The notes under the pieces: model-generated | Database searches by the model: none | Seen by the model: the letters and a program-made list of their open reading frames with translations, nothing else | What the model was told of the DNA's origin: nothing | Assembly (NCBI RefSeq): GCF_007431345.1 | Contig: NZ_CP041730.1 | Location: forward strand, 62,001-126,000 | From: Chitinimonas arctica | GTDB lineage: Bacteria > Pseudomonadota > Gammaproteobacteria > Burkholderiales > Chitinimonadaceae | Direction of reading: 5' to 3' | DNA length: 64,000 nucleotides | Shown: positions 62,204 through 64,000 of the stretch, piece by piece | Position numbering within the stretch: position 1 is the stretch's first letter | How the letters are laid out: each line of letters begins with the position of its first letter | Translations under genes and position numbers: made by a program

Positions 62204-64000
62204 CTATACCCCCGACGCTTCCGCCTCGCGCTCCGACTCGCTCTGTTGCAAAGCCCACATCCGCGCATAACCACCGCCGCCGGCCAACAGTTCACGGTGA
62301 TTGCCGCGCTCCACCACCCTGCCCTGTTCCATCACCAGTATCTCGTCGGCATCGACGATCGTGGACAGCCGATGGGCGATGACCAGGGTGGTCCGATTGG
62401 CCGATATGGCGGCCAGCTCGGCCTGGATGGCGCGTTCGGTGCGGGAATCCAGCGCCGAGGTCGCTTCATCGAAAATCAGGATGGGGGGATTCTTGAGCAG
62501 GGTGCGGGCAATGGCAACGCGCTGTTTTTCGCCACCGGATAGCTTCAGTCCGCGCTCGCCCACCGGCGTTTCCCAGCCCTCCGGCAGGCTCTCGATAAAT
62601 GCCAGGATATGGGCGGAACGGGCTGCTTCGATGATTTCCGCCCGGCTGGCATCGGGTCGTCCGTAAGCGATGTTGTAGTAGATCGTATCGTTGAACAGGA
62701 CGGTATCCTGCGGCACGATGCCGATATGGGCGCGCAAGCTGGCCTGGCTCAGCTGGCGCACATCCCGGCCATTGATACTGATCCGGCCGGCGCCCACATC
62801 GTAGAAACGGAAAAGCAGCCGCGACAGCGTGCTTTTGCCGGCGCCGGAACTACCCACCACGGCCACGGTATGCCCGGCGGGAATACAAAAATCCACTTGC
62901 TGCAAAATGCTTCGATTGCCTTCGTAACCGAAATCAACCGCTTCGAAGCGAACTTCCGCCGCGGAGGTGGCCAGGGTCACCGCCTCATCCGCGTCCTTTA
63001 CCTCGGCATGTTCGTTCAGCAAGCTGAACATCTTCTCCATATCGGTCAATGCCTGCTTGATCTCGCGGTAGGCCATGCCCAGAAAATTCAGCGGTGCGTA
63101 GAGCTGGATCAGGAAAGCATTGACGGCCACCAGGTCGCCCAAGGTCATCTTGCCGTTGACCACGCCGTCGGCGGCCAGCCAAACCAAGCCGGTGACTCCG
63201 ACAGCAATGATGGCGCTCTGGCCGCTATTGAGGATGCCGATGGAAATCTCGTTGCGGATGGCGGCTTTTTCCCACCGTCCCAGCGATTCATCGTAGCGGT
63301 CGGCTTCGTAGCGCTCGTTGCCGAAGTACTTCACCGTCTCATAGTTAAGCAGCGAATCGACGGCCTTTACATTCGCCTTGGAGTCGAGCTCGTTCATGGC
63401 GCGGCGCGTCTTGGTCCGCCACTCGGTGACGGCGATGGTGAAGCCGGCATAGACCACGATGGTGGCAAGGGTGACGGCGGCGAAGCGCCAGTCGTACAGC
63501 ACCATCAGGATGCCGGCCACCAGGGCGATTTCCAGTAAGGTCGGCAGGATATTGAACAGCATGAAACTCAGCAGGGATCCGATCCCGCGGGTGCCCCGCT
63601 CGATATCGCGCGTCACCCCGCCCGTCTGGCGGTTCAGATGGAAACGCAGGCTAAGCCGATGCAGATGCTCGAAGGTCTCCAGCGCCGCCTGCCGCATGGC
63701 GCCTTGCGCGACTTTGGCGAATACCGCGTCGCGCAACTCGCCGAACACCGTGGAGCTTAAACGCAACAGTCCATAGCCGAGGATCATGCCCAAGGGCACC
63801 GCCAGCATCGCGTTGCCGCTAAGGCTCAGATGATCGACCACATTCTTGAGCAGGAGCGGCACCGACACATTGGCCAGCTTTGCCGCCGCCAGGCAGGCCA
63901 ATGCCGCCAGGACCCGGCCCTTGTAACGCCAAAGATAGGGAAAGAGCGTAAGCAGGGTCTGCCAATCGCTGCCGGGAAGGCGAGCCGATTGGCCGATAGA
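62204..64000 (-). CDS. Atm1-type ABC exporter, 5' end outside window
   Basis: A transmembrane domain precedes an ATPase domain with Walker A GSSGAGKS, signature LSGGE and Walker B LIFDEATSALDS. The motif YEVTVKYFGNE-like YETVKYFGNERYE and the R-rich T-region identify the Atm1/ABCB7-type (heavy metal or glutathione-linked exporter) group. The frame continues to base 64000 without a stop, so residues before the TTG at 63901 belong to it. Confidence 0.9.
   Translation of the reverse strand, partial: SIGQSARLPGSDWQTLLTLFPYLWRYKGRVLAALACLAAAKLANVSVPLLLKNVVDHLSLSGNAMLAVPLGMILGYGLLRLSSTVFGELRDAVFAKVAQGAMRQAALETFEHLHRLSLRFHLNRQTGGVTRDIERGTRGIGSLLSFMLFNILPTLLEIALVAGILMVLYDWRFAAVTLATIVVYAGFTIAVTEWRTKTRRAMNELDSKANVKAVDSLLNYETVKYFGNERYEADRYDESLGRWEKAAIRNEISIGILNSGQSAIIAVGVTGLVWLAADGVVNGKMTLGDLVAVNAFLIQLYAPLNFLGMAYREIKQALTDMEKMFSLLNEHAEVKDADEAVTLATSAAEVRFEAVDFGYEGNRSILQQVDFCIPAGHTVAVVGSSGAGKSTLSRLLFRFYDVGAGRISINGRDVRQLSQASLRAHIGIVPQDTVLFNDTIYYNIAYGRPDASRAEIIEAARSAHILAFIESLPEGWETPVGERGLKLSGGEKQRVAIARTLLKNPPILIFDEATSALDSRTERAIQAELAAISANRTTLVIAHRLSTIVDADEILVMEQGRVVERGNHRELLAGGGGYARMWALQQSESEREAEASGV

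Overview
The window looks like a betaproteobacterial chromosome. The DNA is GC-rich, and the host genes include a FimV-like protein, a full-length SMC, an Atm1-type ABC exporter, a secreted GH20 hexosaminidase and an RTX protein. The hexosaminidase suggests a chitin-degrading member of the Neisseriales/Burkholderiales, but that is inference. About 42 kb (roughly 3.4-45.1 kb) is one complete-looking temperate prophage ending next to a tRNA-Leu(CAA) gene.

Left flank (1-3350): the 3' part of an RTX adhesin/exoprotein with its terminator, then two small unknown genes. Prophage late region (minus strand, read from 27.7 kb down to 3.4 kb): terminase, then a lambda-type head module (gpA, gpW, gpB portal, ClpP-like protease, gpD decoration, gpE capsid, FII-like, Z-like). 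A P2-type contractile tail follows (V, PAAR tip, W, J, I, H-like fibre, fibre proteins, FI sheath, FII tube, E/E', tape measure T, U, X, D), then a lysis cassette (small holin-like protein, SAR-type endolysin, Rz with embedded Rz1). Several hairpin terminators sit between the late modules, so an antiterminator is expected; a helix-turn-helix protein at 32.7-33.3 kb is the candidate. Non-structural cargo genes, most of them AT-richer, sit between late modules: a GNAT-like protein (9.8 kb), a pair of tandem paralogues (12.3-13.0 kb), a PD-(D/E)XK-like protein facing a HEPN-like protein (20.8-22.1 kb), a two-TM protein with a DUF5919-like domain (28.3 kb), a Com regulator with an amber-interrupted adenine methyltransferase (29.3-30.6 kb) and a SIR2-family protein (30.9-32.4 kb). 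These look like anti-phage or lysogenic-conversion cargo.

Prephage control and early regions: a minus-strand replication cluster (Cro-like, small ORF, O-like initiator containing iterons, DnaB helicase, NinB, DUF1364, a small Cys protein, RusA, a small ORF, Q-like regulator) diverges from a CI-like repressor on the plus strand across a palindromic operator region. Beyond the repressor come a GC-rich minisatellite, a candidate second operator/promoter, about 0.7 kb of unassigned DNA and an NAD-dependent epimerase. A plus-strand early operon follows (small proteins, Gp157, Sak4-like ATPase, SSB-like protein, terminator), then an excisionase-like protein and a tyrosine integrase beside the tRNA.

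Right flank (45.2-64 kb): a possible caspase-fold (HG/C dyad) protein facing a small unknown gene, a repeat-containing lipoprotein, several unknown membrane proteins, then housekeeping genes: SMC, a GDSL lipoprotein esterase, GH20, an alpha/beta hydrolase with a TetR regulator that share a palindrome, FimV and an Atm1-like ABC exporter. RTX, SMC and FimV each carry a one-base frameshift at a C:G run, always a missing base, which points to systematic assembly errors rather than true pseudogenes.
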